Source of the DNA: a virus
Length of the DNA stretch: 64,000 nucleotides
Virus record (IMG/VR): IMGVR_UViG_3300050821_004652
Location: 1 to 64,000 of that record
Direction: 5' to 3' (one strand)
Shown here: positions 28,291 through 38,945 of the stretch, piece by piece
How the letters are laid out: each line of letters begins with the position of its first letter
Numbering within the stretch: the first letter of the stretch is position 1
Notes under the pieces: model-generated
What the model was told of the DNA's origin: nothing
Databases searched by the model: none
Seen by the model: only the letters and a program-made list of their open reading frames with translations
Program-made: the position numbers and the translations under genes

Positions 28291-31200
28291 CTAAAAATCA
28301 GGCGGCTCCGCCTCGATATGCTTGAATTTATCGTGCTTCAGGGCCTGGGCCTTCTGGATAATTGTCGGATCCTTGGCGATGATCGCCCCGCGCGCCGCCT
28401 CGCGCGACTGCTTCACCGTTTCGCGGATCACCAGAGAGCGGGACTCCGGCGGGAACGTCCGCCACTGTGGCGACCGCACCATCATATCCAGGCGTGACTT
28501 AGCCATCCGGCCGGCGATGCGGGCAAAGTCATCATGCTGCTGCGGGGTGAGCTCGACGCCGCGGATGGTGCGGGCCACCGGGCCAGGATGAAGGCCAAGT
28601 TTCACCATCTCCTGGTTTACCGGGTCCGTCCCGACATGCTGCATGTAAATCGCAGAGATACCGGCGCCGGCGAGCGCCGCGCGCGTCGGCATTTCATTGC
28701 CCCAGATATCGCGACGCGGCAGCAGATTTTCCGATTCCCACGGGATCTTGGCGCGCATCGCGTCGACCACCGTGCGCGCCTCGCGGGAATAAGGGTCGAT
28801 CGCCCGAGCCTCCTGGCCCTCGCCCACCGAAAACGGGATGAACGAAGAAGCGAAATTCCGAATCCACGCCTCGCCATAGCGATCCGAATCCTCGACCGCC
28901 CGGATCAGGTCCGCCGGGCCGCGCATGAAACTCTCGTCCAAAATGTTCTGGGTGATCGCATGGCCGAAGTGCGCAGCCGCCTTCTGGAATTCGCCCTCAT
29001 TCGCCAGGTGCGCCGCTTCGTACATATCGGCGCCGATGCCCATCAGCATCCCCATGGGCCCAAGACGGTGCGTGTCGTACCAGAAATCGCCAACCCGAAC
29101 GCTGTGCGCCTGGTTGCCGGCGAGGCGCCACATCGCGGACTCGCGCGGATCGCTAGGCCCCGAACCGCTTGCCAGGCCTTCGGCGGCCAGGGCGCCGATC
29201 GTCACCGCGAAAGCCGTCCCCATCAGCATGCGAGCCTGCGCGCGGTCCTGGGCGATATTGCCGTTCTTACCCATGAGATCGGCCCGGAGCTCTGACGAGA
29301 AGAGACCCACCGGCGTGCGCTTGATGATCGACTGGTCGATCACGTTGCTGCTGATATGAACGAACGGGTCGACGAACTTCAGCAACTGCGTCGGCCCCAG
29401 CAGCGGCAGATTGAATTCGTGATTAGTGAGCCGCGACAGCTTCTGCGTCCACTCGCTGCCCTGGCCCATCAGGGTCAATTCGGTCGCATTCTCCCGCGCC
29501 CTGGCCATCATGTCCGGCGGCGGATTTTGCCGAAGATCGGCCACGCGCGCATCAAAAGCCGCTCCCGTCAAACCCTCATTCGACGCCTTGCGATAAGCCT
29601 GTGCTGCCAGGTCCATCGAATAGTTGGAGGCACGGAAGAACGAGTGAATCGCCGCCACGCCGCGCCCAGGCAGCCGGATCGTCGTGCCCGTCGGCAACAT
29701 GACATCACCCACCCGCAGGTTAGGGATGGCGCCGGTCGACGAGTATTCCGTGCCGAAAAGCCCGACCTCGCCGGCAGCCCGCGCCTTCTGGAGCGCATCG
29801 CTGGCAATGAACGCATCCCGCATGCCGCGCACCACGCCGAACAGCGATCCCATGACGTCAGAAGCCTTCGCCGCTTCGTTCAGCATCGCCGGCACCGCAA
29901 GCGTCGCGCCCGGCTGAAACGGCATCGCCATGTTGCGGGTCTCGCCTGGCAGCATGGTGGTGACGCCAGTGTTGAGAGAGTCGAGCGTGGCCTGGAGCGC
30001 GGAAGGACCGCTGCGAAGTGCCGCCCGCAGTTGGGCGCCGACCTCACCGATCCGAACCGTTTCACCCTCTCGACCAAACGCCTTCCGGATAGCGCCGATA
30101 CCCGCGGCGGCTGCGGTCTCCGGACCGGCCTTCTGGATAGCCAGGATCAGGTTGCCGACTGAATAGGTCGTGTGCGTTGCAGGCCCCGAGATCAGACCGT
30201 TGATCCAGTATTCCAGGACCATGCGGCCAAACCCGCGCTTGCTGGTGTCGCGAATGAATTTAGACGTCTGCTCCGGCGTCATGTATTGCGAACCCAATCG
30301 CGCCTCTTCCCGCATCTGAAACAGGGTGCGGCCGGTCGCCTGCTTCATAAACTCATTGAGATCGGCGCCGCCCTCTTCAGTCATATTCCGGAAAGCACGA
30401 AGCGCGCGGCCCGCCTCCGCCGTCGCCCCCGATAGGGTCGCCTGGATCATCTTGTGCCGGTCTCGAGCCTCGGCATAGGCCAGCACGGCGTCATCGCCGG
30501 CGCCGTCGCGCGCAGCATCTCGCATCTTCGCCGCCACGTCGGTCGCGGATTCGATAGCCAGCCGGCGAAGTGCCACGACCTCCTCGGCATTGAACGCCTG
30601 GCCGCGCACCCACCGATCGACCAGGCCCTGTGCTCCCTCCATGCCGATCGCATCAGCCAGGTCCATCACCTGACCAGGCGTCACGACGCCGCGGCGATCA
30701 CCGATGAAATCGTTATTGGCGCGTGCCGACTGCCGCATCGCCTCGCGCACATCCTCTACGTTGGTGAGGTTTTCGAGTCGGATGTTCCCGGCTTTGTCGA
30801 CGAGGGGGGATTCCTCGGATCCGAAGACGGTAGCTGGCCGGGTGGCGAGTGGAGGTTCAGCAGTTCCGCCAGCCCCTGGTCGCTGTTCGGATCCTGGTAC
30901 GTTTGTGCCTTCTCTCTTAGTCTCGTCTCCGCCCCGTAGCTTCGCGCTACCATTTTCGCCCACGCCGCCGCCTCCGGGCTCAACTGCGGCTGGCTGGCCA
31001 CCTGCTCCCACTTGGCCTGGTTCTGTTGCGCCAGCGCCAACTTCTCCTCCGGCGTTAGCGGCTGCGGCTTGCTCGACTTGGGCGACGGCTGCTTGGATTT
31101 CATTTGCCACACGCGGCGGCGGTTCGGCCACCGTCCTCTCAATTTCCGCCGCGGCGCGATCGGCAACCGCCGCCGCCTCGACCGGCTCAGTGAATTTCGC

Positions 31201-34200
31201 GTCGCCCGTGAGCACGTCGGCCAGGTTCGGCCCACGCTTGGTCTCCGGTGCGATCACGGTAGGCTTCGGCTCCTCCGCCAGCATACGATCGAACACCTGT
31301 CGCACATCGTCGCTGATCGGCACGCCAAGTTGCTTGATCGTCTGGTAAATCTGCATCAGCCAGTTTTTGAACTGCGCAAAGACGTTTGCCAGCCCGGCCG
31401 ACGGCGCGCGGCCTTCCCGGAGATACTGTTCGAACCAGTCTGCCATTTGCTCGTGATGCTTGTTCGTGACCTCGCTGCGGTCCTTCACGCCCAGGCGATC
31501 GTAGAGCGTTTGCACGTCATCCTTGATCTGCTGCGGCGCCTCCGGATGCTCGCTGTCCCGCATCAGTTGTTCAAAGAAATCGTGGCCAGTTTCGTGAATG
31601 AACGTGGAGGCGTCCGCCGTCTTCGCCAGCGTGATGATCGGCCGGGCCTGACCCTCGATAAACCGGATGCGGCCCTTCGCCCCCTGGAATAGCTCGCCCT
31701 GCTTCCGGCCTTCAGTATCGAACAGGCCGCCCGCCGGCGGAGGCGCGTTGCCGCCCTTTTTCAGCTTCTCCGGTGCAGCGGGCTTCGCCGGCGTTGCGCC
31801 GGCAAGAGGCTCGACGCCAGGGATGAGCGTTTGTGGCAAACCTTCCTGACCGGGCTCGACCTTGAGATCGCGCGGCGTCGTGAATTCCGCCTTGTAGCTC
31901 GGAACCTTGTAGCCGTAATTCGCGTCGGACTGCTGGTAGACGCGCCGACCCTCTTTCGTCACGAGCATGCGCTGGCCGGTGGTTTCGTTCTGATAGACCG
32001 CATCGCCAATCAGGTTGTAGCCAATCGGTACGTCTTTTCCGGGGATCACCGGCGGCAACCTATCCTGCGATGAATTGGGCCGGCGCTGCTCGAACGTGCG
32101 CTCGATCGGCACGCCGGTGGCAGGCGTCAAGAACCCTTCTCCCGACGTGCCAGGGATCACCGGATTGACCGCGCGCTCCGCCCCAAAGACACGCTGCACC
32201 GTCGTTGCCGGCGCCGCGCGAGCCTGATCGGCTTCAAAAGCCTGGACGAACCCCCGGAGATTCGCCAGGACCAGGCTGTCCTCGCCATCTTCCTTGGCGA
32301 TGGCGATTCGCTCTTCCCACTGATTGTAGAGCTCCCAGGCTCGGTCCAAGGCGACGTCGCGATGTTCACCCGGCTGCCGATTATAGATCTTGGAGAGATC
32401 TTCCAGCGCGTCCGCCGACAGATTCTCGCGCTCTTTGAGATCGTCCAACGCCGTGCCTGCATCCTTCTCAAAGGCTGCCGTGCGCGCCAGGCGGTCGCGC
32501 TCATCGCCAGAACGACGCTCCGGCACTGCCTCGCCGGCCGCTTTCGCCCGCTTGCGCTCCGCCTTGTCCGCCTTCTGGAGGCGCGTTCTTTCCTCCTGCA
32601 CGACCAGATCGAAGCCATGCGCGGGCCCTGGCCCACGGACCGGCGCAGCCGCGGCAGCAGCCGGCTCCTGTACCGCCGCAACCGGCGCCGCGGGTGACAC
32701 CGCAGGGGGTGTTGACGGGGCCTCGACACCCCCCGGCGTGGCCGCGGCAACCGGCGGCTCATTCCCCGTGCGATCGGGCAGCCGCTCGAGCCCGACCAGC
32801 CAGTCCATCGAATTCTCGTCTTTGGGGATCTTCACAGGCGGAGTGAATTCGTATTGCGATAGGCCGGCCCCATCCAGCAGAAACTTCCCATCCTCGAACT
32901 GGACGACCGTCAGGCCCTTGATCGGGCCGGCATTGACCTTGGCGCCGGGAAACCATCCCTCGAAACCCTTGGGAAGGGGGGTTTCCGCAGGGGTATTTGC
33001 CGGGGCTGCCGGGGTTTCCGCAGGGGCAGCGGCAGCCGGGGCGGTCTCCGGTGCCACCGCGGCTGGCGGCGCTGTAGCGGGCTCCGTAGCCGCAGGAGCA
33101 GCCGGCGCCGGCGGCGCGCGCCGACCGCCAGGACCGCGAATATCTGCCCCCTCCGCTCGGTAGAGCTCGAGCGGCGTCCCCAGCTTGCCTTGGAACATGG
33201 CCGCTCGCGTGGCGTAACGGTCCGCCAGGAGCCTTCCGGCGTGCTGGGCCTCATCCACCGGGCGCCCGGCCGCAACAAGCTGGCGCGCCACGTCCGCCGC
33301 GATGGTGGCCTTCTGGGCGTCGATCGAGGCGCCAACCTGGATGGGCGTAGGTGAAGTCTGTTCAGTTGAACCGCGAGTGAGGCGGGTCAATTCCATCAGA
33401 TTTTCCCTGGAGGGATCATCCGCGTATTTCTGCCTTGCCGCGACGAGCGCCGCGTCATCGGCGGGAGCAGTAGGCGGCGGGACCGTGCCGCTGCCGATCG
33501 CCTCCTGGGCACGTCGGTAGGCCGGGGCGATCTCATCCCGCGCCATGTCCCGCATTTGCTCGTCGACCGCCATGAACCGCTGGCGGGCTTGGGTGATCTC
33601 CGACGTGTCCTGGCCGCGACCTTCAAGGTAGGCCTGCCGGCGAGCCAGCATCTCATCACTCTCGCGTTGAACGTCGCGAATTTGCGCCTTCAGCCGGCGA
33701 GCCTCCGGTCCGCCCGCGTAACCGTTGCGCTTGGCTACCCATTCGTCGAGTTGCGCCTGGAGCGCATTTCGCCGGTCGACGAGCGGCTGGATCATCTCGT
33801 CGGTCGGATTGCTCTGGCTGTTCACCCAATTCCGTAGCTCATCCCGCTGGGCGAACAGGGCATCGTACCGCTCGAAAAGCTCTGGCTCCATCCGCCGCGC
33901 GACGGCGGTAGGATCTGGCACGGCGCTCTGCGGATTGAGCACCTGTTGTTCGACGCGCGCCGCGTCCTGCGCCGTCATTTCTGCCGTCGGATCCTGCTTC
34001 TCGGTGCCCTGAAACACGCCTTCCGTGATGCCAGGGCCCATGACCTTCGAGTCACCGACCTCTGCGATCGTCGGGAAGCGGAAATCCTGCGGCCCCGTTA
34101 GGGATGGCCCGGCGTACCGGGACAGCGCCTCGCCTACCTGCCGAACCGGCCCGGCGCCAACCTCGCTGATTCGCTGGCCCAACCGCGTCGGTTGGTTGAA

Positions 34201-34878
34201 AACCACGCCGAATCCGGTGCTGATCGCTACCTTGGTCCAGTCGACGTCACCGCGCTCCGCCTCTTGGGCGAGCTCCATGCCACCCATGAGACCGCCGCCG
34301 AACAAGCGGCCGGTCACCGGATTGGCAAGGATGCGCTGGAGCGCCGTGGCATTCTCCGGAAGCACGGCTTTGCCCAGACCACCAGGCCGCATCGTCGCAG
34401 CGTAGGGGATCATCCCGCCGATGAACGTGCCAACCGGATGCTGTGCTTCATCGAGCCGTTGCTGGCGATCGTCCATGCCCAGCGCGTCGCGCCATGAATC
34501 GGGCATTTGCCGCAGCGCCCAGTCCTGTGCTTTGTCGATCGCCCAGCTACCACCGAACATGCCGGCGATGCCGCCCGCGATCGTGCCGCCCGCAATCGTG
34601 AACGGCTCCGCCGGGGGAAAGAGCGCACCGACCGCCGCGCCCAGACCGGCGCCCGCTTCCGCGCCCGCGGCCGCGCCGACCAGGCCGCCCGCGGCCGGCG
34701 CCGTCGATCGCACCGCGCTTCGGGCCATGGCGCCGCCCAGCGAAGCGTGGGGCGCCGCTACGCCGCCATTTGCTTTGACCAGATCCGCAAACGGATCGTT
34801 GGGATCGGACTCGCCGTTGCCTTGGCGAACCAGATCACCAAACGGATCGTCGACCGGAGCGGCGTTAGGGTCGGCCAT
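28291..34878 (-). CDS. giant polyvalent ejection/internal virion protein
   Basis: 2195 residues, the largest gene. A Gly/Ala-rich hydrophobic zone (about 60-120, GGTIAGGIAGMFGGS) suggests membrane insertion. A Pro/Ala-rich linker (about 580-750) follows. A zincin-like motif HETGH at 1095-1099, in FIHETGHDFFEQLMRD, has a further H-E pair downstream (TNKHHEQMADWFEQYL). From about residue 1540 the sequence (LEYWINGLISGPATHTTYSV) resembles the large polyvalent-protein domain LPD38. Such proteins are carried in the virion and delivered with DNA. It is followed directly by the SLT-domain protein, as in podoviral ejectosome blocks. Confidence 0.75.
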   Translation of the reverse strand: MADPNAAPVDDPFGDLVRQGNGESDPNDPFADLVKANGGVAAPHASLGGAMARSAVRSTAPAAGGLVGAAAGAEAGAGLGAAVGALFPPAEPFTIAGGTIAGGIAGMFGGSWAIDKAQDWALRQMPDSWRDALGMDDRQQRLDEAQHPVGTFIGGMIPYAATMRPGGLGKAVLPENATALQRILANPVTGRLFGGGLMGGMELAQEAERGDVDWTKVAISTGFGVVFNQPTRLGQRISEVGAGPVRQVGEALSRYAGPSLTGPQDFRFPTIAEVGDSKVMGPGITEGVFQGTEKQDPTAEMTAQDAARVEQQVLNPQSAVPDPTAVARRMEPELFERYDALFAQRDELRNWVNSQSNPTDEMIQPLVDRRNALQAQLDEWVAKRNGYAGGPEARRLKAQIRDVQRESDEMLARRQAYLEGRGQDTSEITQARQRFMAVDEQMRDMARDEIAPAYRRAQEAIGSGTVPPPTAPADDAALVAARQKYADDPSRENLMELTRLTRGSTEQTSPTPIQVGASIDAQKATIAADVARQLVAAGRPVDEAQHAGRLLADRYATRAAMFQGKLGTPLELYRAEGADIRGPGGRRAPPAPAAPAATEPATAPPAAVAPETAPAAAAPAETPAAPANTPAETPLPKGFEGWFPGAKVNAGPIKGLTVVQFEDGKFLLDGAGLSQYEFTPPVKIPKDENSMDWLVGLERLPDRTGNEPPVAAATPGGVEAPSTPPAVSPAAPVAAVQEPAAAAAAPVRGPGPAHGFDLVVQEERTRLQKADKAERKRAKAAGEAVPERRSGDERDRLARTAAFEKDAGTALDDLKERENLSADALEDLSKIYNRQPGEHRDVALDRAWELYNQWEERIAIAKEDGEDSLVLANLRGFVQAFEADQARAAPATTVQRVFGAERAVNPVIPGTSGEGFLTPATGVPIERTFEQRRPNSSQDRLPPVIPGKDVPIGYNLIGDAVYQNETTGQRMLVTKEGRRVYQQSDANYGYKVPSYKAEFTTPRDLKVEPGQEGLPQTLIPGVEPLAGATPAKPAAPEKLKKGGNAPPPAGGLFDTEGRKQGELFQGAKGRIRFIEGQARPIITLAKTADASTFIHETGHDFFEQLMRDSEHPEAPQQIKDDVQTLYDRLGVKDRSEVTNKHHEQMADWFEQYLREGRAPSAGLANVFAQFKNWLMQIYQTIKQLGVPISDDVRQVFDRMLAEEPKPTVIAPETKRGPNLADVLTGDAKFTEPVEAAAVADRAAAEIERTVAEPPPRVANEIQAAVAQVEQAAAANAGGEVGAGATEPGQVGAGGQPAAVEPGGGGVGENGSAKLRGGDETKREGTNVPGSEQRPGAGGTAEPPLATRPATVFGSEESPLVDKAGNIRLENLTNVEDVREAMRQSARANNDFIGDRRGVVTPGQVMDLADAIGMEGAQGLVDRWVRGQAFNAEEVVALRRLAIESATDVAAKMRDAARDGAGDDAVLAYAEARDRHKMIQATLSGATAEAGRALRAFRNMTEEGGADLNEFMKQATGRTLFQMREEARLGSQYMTPEQTSKFIRDTSKRGFGRMVLEYWINGLISGPATHTTYSVGNLILAIQKAGPETAAAAGIGAIRKAFGREGETVRIGEVGAQLRAALRSGPSALQATLDSLNTGVTTMLPGETRNMAMPFQPGATLAVPAMLNEAAKASDVMGSLFGVVRGMRDAFIASDALQKARAAGEVGLFGTEYSSTGAIPNLRVGDVMLPTGTTIRLPGRGVAAIHSFFRASNYSMDLAAQAYRKASNEGLTGAAFDARVADLRQNPPPDMMARARENATELTLMGQGSEWTQKLSRLTNHEFNLPLLGPTQLLKFVDPFVHISSNVIDQSIIKRTPVGLFSSELRADLMGKNGNIAQDRAQARMLMGTAFAVTIGALAAEGLASGSGPSDPRESAMWRLAGNQAHSVRVGDFWYDTHRLGPMGMLMGIGADMYEAAHLANEGEFQKAAAHFGHAITQNILDESFMRGPADLIRAVEDSDRYGEAWIRNFASSFIPFSVGEGQEARAIDPYSREARTVVDAMRAKIPWESENLLPRRDIWGNEMPTRAALAGAGISAIYMQHVGTDPVNQEMVKLGLHPGPVARTIRGVELTPQQHDDFARIAGRMAKSRLDMMVRSPQWRTFPPESRSLVIRETVKQSREAARGAIIAKDPTIIQKAQALKHDKFKHIEAEPPDF

Positions 34879-37661
34879 CAGTGGACCGTGGGGGGAACAT
34901 CTTTTTCCAGGAAATCGTGCAGCAGCTTATAGCGCGCTTCGGCCGTCGCCTCATCCGGGTAGGACGGGAATTTGTCCATGCCCTCTTTCCTGGCACGCTC
35001 GGCTGCCGCATCCGGCGAAATGATCTTGTTGTCCCAAACGGTCGGGATCACGTAGGTTTTCCCATCGACCTCAATCGTCGCCGCCAACAGGGAAGACGTC
35101 TTGCCGTCCGGACGCTTCACACCGCCTTGAGCCAGGTTGCCAAGGTGGTGCTGGTAGAGGTTCTTTTCCTCCGGCGTCAGGTGCAGCACCTTATCCGCCT
35201 CATACATATTCGCTTCCCGATTTACCGGAACCGTCGGCTTGGCTGGCGGCGCAGCCGCTGGCGCCGCCCCTGCCGGCGGCATTCCCGGCACGCCGCTCGG
35301 TTCGCCAGGCACCGCAGATTCCGCGGATCGCCGCTGCAAGCGATCGAGAATGTCCTTCGCGCTATAACCACCCGCCCCGAAGTGGTTGTCGAAATACTGC
35401 TGTGCCTGCGGCGTTGGATTCTGCCGCAGTCGATTGATGATCTCGGTCCACACCGGGATTGGAAACTCCTGGCCGGACGCATTGATCGGGGGATGGCTGA
35501 TCAGCGTGTTCCAGGTGTCGGTATTAATGCCCTCCGGCGGCGGCGGAATGGGGGCGCGTGGCACCACCGCAACCTCACCGCTGGCCTTGAGCTTGTCCGC
35601 TTCCATTTGAGCCTTCGGACGCATCCCGTCGACCAGCTTGTCGACGTTCTCTTGGGTGAGAAATTTCCACGGATCGCCGCCGCCCTTCATCCAGGCGTCA
35701 TAGGCACTCAAAAATTGCGGCACGAATTTGCCACTAAAGATGCGCTCACCGACCGGATCCTTGAGACCGGGCATGCCGGGGATCTCACTTTCCGTCTGAA
35801 ACGAAAGCCGTTTCTTGGCATAGGTCATAAGAGACTGTTGCGCTTGCGCGACGCTATGATCGTTCACGCTCCGCTGGGTTTCCTTGACGGTAGCCAAGAG
35901 GTTTTGAGCGCCGGCCAGGGTGAGGTTTCCCCCAGGCCCAGCCATGGCAAGAATATCGCTCGGTTCGGAGAGGCGATTCGGATCACCCACGGGCAGCAGG
36001 ATGCGCTTGCGCGCTTCCCAGAAGCCGTCGCCATAAACCTGTGACGCCTGCTCGACGTCGCCCTTGAGATGCTTCGTCAACGCGTCGTCCAGGGCGAGCT
36101 TCGTGTGGCCCTCGAGCCGCGGGTCGTTGGCGATCTTCTGGCGCATGGACACATCCGGAGCCGTCAGCATTTGCGTGACGTACTCGTTGGTCGCCGCGTC
36201 GTTGGCGTCCTTCTTGGCCTTCGCGTCGGCCAGCGATGCGGTTTCGGCTGCCCGATAGCGTCGCTCGATATTGCGCTCGGCAAGATCCTTCTGCTTGTCG
36301 GTCATGCCGCTCGATTCGACCGAGTTGATCGCATTGGCTTTGGCTTTGATCGGATCAATCAGGCCCAGGCGCTGCGCTTTGTCCGCCACGTAAGTGGAGA
36401 CTTTCGTGTGGTTGCCGTCTTCCTTGTCGATCACCCACGGAATAGGCGAGCCCGGAGGCGACACATTGCCGGGACCGGAGAAATAGGCGACTGCGGTCCG
36501 CGCCCAGTCGCCATTGTATTTGTCCATGTAGTAATCGGTGATGCGGCGGCTCACCCGCGCATTGTCCGCCTTGTTGACGATGCTTTCGCCAGGCTTGGCA
36601 AACTGCGCAAACGTGCCCGGCGTGATCTGACCGATGCCTTGAGCGTTGTCGACCGACACCTTGAGCGTTCCGTCCGGATTGGTGTGCTGCCCTCCGGATT
36701 CTCCGCCGATCGTCGCCCGGCTCATCGCATCCTTGGTGACCGGCTGGCCGCCTTCCAATGGCGTGTACGGCGCCGCTATCGCATTCGCCACGGCACCGTG
36801 AGCGAAGTCCTCGCCAATCTTCTCGTCCGCTCGTGTACGAACGTGATCGGCCAGAATGTGATAGTCGGTCCCAAGCTGGGCCTTGTACTTAGGCTCTTCG
36901 ATCATGCGCTGCGCGCGCACCGGATCAGTCGCGGCGATCGACAGAATTTGCGCCTTCGTCGCTTCCTTCAAGCCAAGCTGCTTGGCCTCTTCGTACATCG
37001 CATCGCCAGGCTGCGCGCCCTGGAGTTGGGCGAGCTTCACATGCGCGCTGACGATGGCGGCGCCGGTGCTCCGGACGATATTCGGATCGTTCGGATTGGC
37101 TGACAGCATGTCGAGGTTGGTCTTGATCTCGCTCTGTGCCGTGCCGACGGCGAAGGCGTTCCCTTGCGTGTCAGCGTGCGTGCCCATTTGGCTCGAGATC
37201 ACCGCACGCAGACGCCGCGAGAAGTTGTCGAATCGAAGCTGCGAATCCGGGGACCACAGATTGCCGCGCGCGTCCGTCAGCAACTTGTCCAGCCGTTGCT
37301 CGTAATCCGCCCGCTGATCGAGCGCCGCTTTGCCCTTCAGACCGAGATAGCCAAGGTTGGGCGTACCGTCCGGATTCGGATTGTTCGGATCGCCATGAAG
37401 CAGCTTGTTCGCCGCGTCCTGGAATTGATTCGAAACGTAGTCCGCCGAGATCTCGCCCCAGTGCTCGGACGTTTGCGTAAGCTGCCGGCCGGCCCCCTGG
37501 ATCTCCTGGCCCGCCTCTTGCGCAAACATCGCTGGCGTCTGGTTGACCTTCAACTCCGGCAGATTCGGCGCGCGGCCGGGCTGCAAGCGCTGATAGGGCG
37601 CCGGGACGCTTTCCGAGGGATTGCGCGTCGGGATGCCGGCGGTATCGGGATTGGTCGCCAT
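34878..37661 (-). CDS. internal virion protein with lytic transglycosylase domain
   Basis: 927 residues. The SLT domain lies at about 310-420: RATIGGESGGQHTNPDG (catalytic Glu), DNAQGIGQITPGTFAQFAKP, then YYMDKYNGDWARTAVAYFSG. The N-terminal 300 residues are helical like T7-type core proteins. The C-terminus has a small domain found on phage ejection proteins (KTYVIPTVWDNKIISPDAAA, then PSYPDEATAEARYKLLHDFL). It would locally open peptidoglycan during DNA entry. One-base overlap with the giant protein. Confidence 0.85.
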   Translation of the reverse strand: MATNPDTAGIPTRNPSESVPAPYQRLQPGRAPNLPELKVNQTPAMFAQEAGQEIQGAGRQLTQTSEHWGEISADYVSNQFQDAANKLLHGDPNNPNPDGTPNLGYLGLKGKAALDQRADYEQRLDKLLTDARGNLWSPDSQLRFDNFSRRLRAVISSQMGTHADTQGNAFAVGTAQSEIKTNLDMLSANPNDPNIVRSTGAAIVSAHVKLAQLQGAQPGDAMYEEAKQLGLKEATKAQILSIAATDPVRAQRMIEEPKYKAQLGTDYHILADHVRTRADEKIGEDFAHGAVANAIAAPYTPLEGGQPVTKDAMSRATIGGESGGQHTNPDGTLKVSVDNAQGIGQITPGTFAQFAKPGESIVNKADNARVSRRITDYYMDKYNGDWARTAVAYFSGPGNVSPPGSPIPWVIDKEDGNHTKVSTYVADKAQRLGLIDPIKAKANAINSVESSGMTDKQKDLAERNIERRYRAAETASLADAKAKKDANDAATNEYVTQMLTAPDVSMRQKIANDPRLEGHTKLALDDALTKHLKGDVEQASQVYGDGFWEARKRILLPVGDPNRLSEPSDILAMAGPGGNLTLAGAQNLLATVKETQRSVNDHSVAQAQQSLMTYAKKRLSFQTESEIPGMPGLKDPVGERIFSGKFVPQFLSAYDAWMKGGGDPWKFLTQENVDKLVDGMRPKAQMEADKLKASGEVAVVPRAPIPPPPEGINTDTWNTLISHPPINASGQEFPIPVWTEIINRLRQNPTPQAQQYFDNHFGAGGYSAKDILDRLQRRSAESAVPGEPSGVPGMPPAGAAPAAAPPAKPTVPVNREANMYEADKVLHLTPEEKNLYQHHLGNLAQGGVKRPDGKTSSLLAATIEVDGKTYVIPTVWDNKIISPDAAAERARKEGMDKFPSYPDEATAEARYKLLHDFLEKDVPPTVH

Positions 37662-37665
37662 CAGA

Positions 37666-38484
37666 TTAAACCGCGGTCAAGATGCCGCCGAGATCCGCCG
37701 GCACATAAGAGCCACCAGCGCCAGTGCCGACAGGACCGCTTGCGGTCACAGTAGGCGTCGCGCCGGAACTATCGCTGCCAAAGCCGGTGAACTTCAGAGG
37801 CAGTGACGAAGCACTGTTCAACAGCGACGCCACGCCCCCGATTTGCGTACCCTCCGCCGCCAGGCCAGCGCCTTGCTGGATAGCCGGAATCTCACCCTGC
37901 TCGAACGTCGCCTGCCCGTAGAGCTCTTCGGCATTGGTCGCCAGCAATTGCGATTCCGAAGTCTCAAGCCCGGCCTGTGCCTCATATGTGCCGGCCGTGG
38001 TGTTGTAGCCCCAGTCTTGCAGCTTGGCGTCGGATAGCGCCGTTTCCGCATCGAGTTGCGCCGCCCGCGCCGCATCCGATCGCACGGCCACCGCGGACCC
38101 GGTGTTGACGTCGATATTGTTCGCCGCGGTATTGGCCTTGATCTTGCCGACCGTTGCCGCGCCCTTCAGTCCGGTATTCGCGGCAGTGACTTCGCCCGCC
38201 TGCACCACGCGCGCGCCGGCCATTTGTGCGATCTTCGCATTGTTTTGTGCCACGACGGCCTGGTAGGCGGCCACCTGCGACTGGTATTCGGACTGGTTGC
38301 CGGCGTAGGTCGTCGCGTAGGTTTGCTCCTGCTGCTGCTCGCCCTGGAGCTCACCTTGGAGAAGCTGACCTTGCGCCTTGATACCGGCACCGGACGCGCC
38401 CGCGGCCGCGCCGGCGATACCTGAAATCGCACTAATGCCGCTCAGACCGAGACCGATAGCAGAGGCTGTGGAGACGCCCGACAT
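37666..38484 (-). CDS. internal virion/core protein (T7 gp14-type)
   Basis: 272 residues. Hydrophobic Gly/Ala N-terminus (AIGLGLSGISAISGIAGAAA), Gln-rich helices (LLQGELQGEQQQEQTYATTY, VAAYQAVVAQNNAKIAQ) and a beta-like C-terminal part. This matches the composition and position of gp14-like core proteins that form the outer-membrane part of the ejection channel. It sits upstream of the two other internal proteins. Confidence 0.7.
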   Translation of the reverse strand: MSGVSTASAIGLGLSGISAISGIAGAAAGASGAGIKAQGQLLQGELQGEQQQEQTYATTYAGNQSEYQSQVAAYQAVVAQNNAKIAQMAGARVVQAGEVTAANTGLKGAATVGKIKANTAANNIDVNTGSAVAVRSDAARAAQLDAETALSDAKLQDWGYNTTAGTYEAQAGLETSESQLLATNAEELYGQATFEQGEIPAIQQGAGLAAEGTQIGGVASLLNSASSLPLKFTGFGSDSSGATPTVTASGPVGTGAGGSYVPADLGGILTAV

Positions 38485-38486
38485 GC

Positions 38487-38945
38487 TTATTCTCCCGTGA
38501 TCAGGATAGTGTTCATATCGTCGCGATGCGACGCCAGGAGATCATATTCGTCAGTGAATTCACGCTCCGCCTCTTCCACCGTTCGAACCTTTGTCGGAAA
38601 CATCATCGTGAGATAGGTGTCCGCCAGCGCCACGAAGATCTGCTTGCGGCCTGCACTGGCGCACAATTCGCAGTACCCAGTGTAGCGCACCCAATCGCTT
38701 CCCAGGAAAACCACCGCATCGCCGCACAGGATCAATGACGTCGCAATTTTCATCAGGACGCCCGTGATCATAACTCCGGCCGGAATGAAAACCGTCCGGC
38801 GATAAATGCCGTTGTGGAAGATATGCGACGTTCTGATGCCGACTTGCGGCCTTTGGCCATTCCACGCCTCGACTTCACGCACCACGTCGATCACTTCCGG
38901 CGGCATGGCCGGAACAATCTGATTCAGGCTGACGAGATCACCCAT
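38487..38945 (-). CDS. cupin-like virion-module protein
   Basis: 152 residues. FHNGIYRRTVFIPAGVMITG, then SLILCGDAVVFLGSDWVRYT and a later AGRKQIFVALADTYLTMMFP follow a double-stranded beta-helix order (P-A-G, strand, G-D, then G-R-K-Q and T-Y-L-T-M). Homologues, as I recall, occur in podovirus tail/ejection blocks. Function unknown. Overlaps the GNAT gene. Confidence 0.65.
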   Translation of the reverse strand: MGDLVSLNQIVPAMPPEVIDVVREVEAWNGQRPQVGIRTSHIFHNGIYRRTVFIPAGVMITGVLMKIATSLILCGDAVVFLGSDWVRYTGYCELCASAGRKQIFVALADTYLTMMFPTKVRTVEEAEREFTDEYDLLASHRDDMNTILITGE

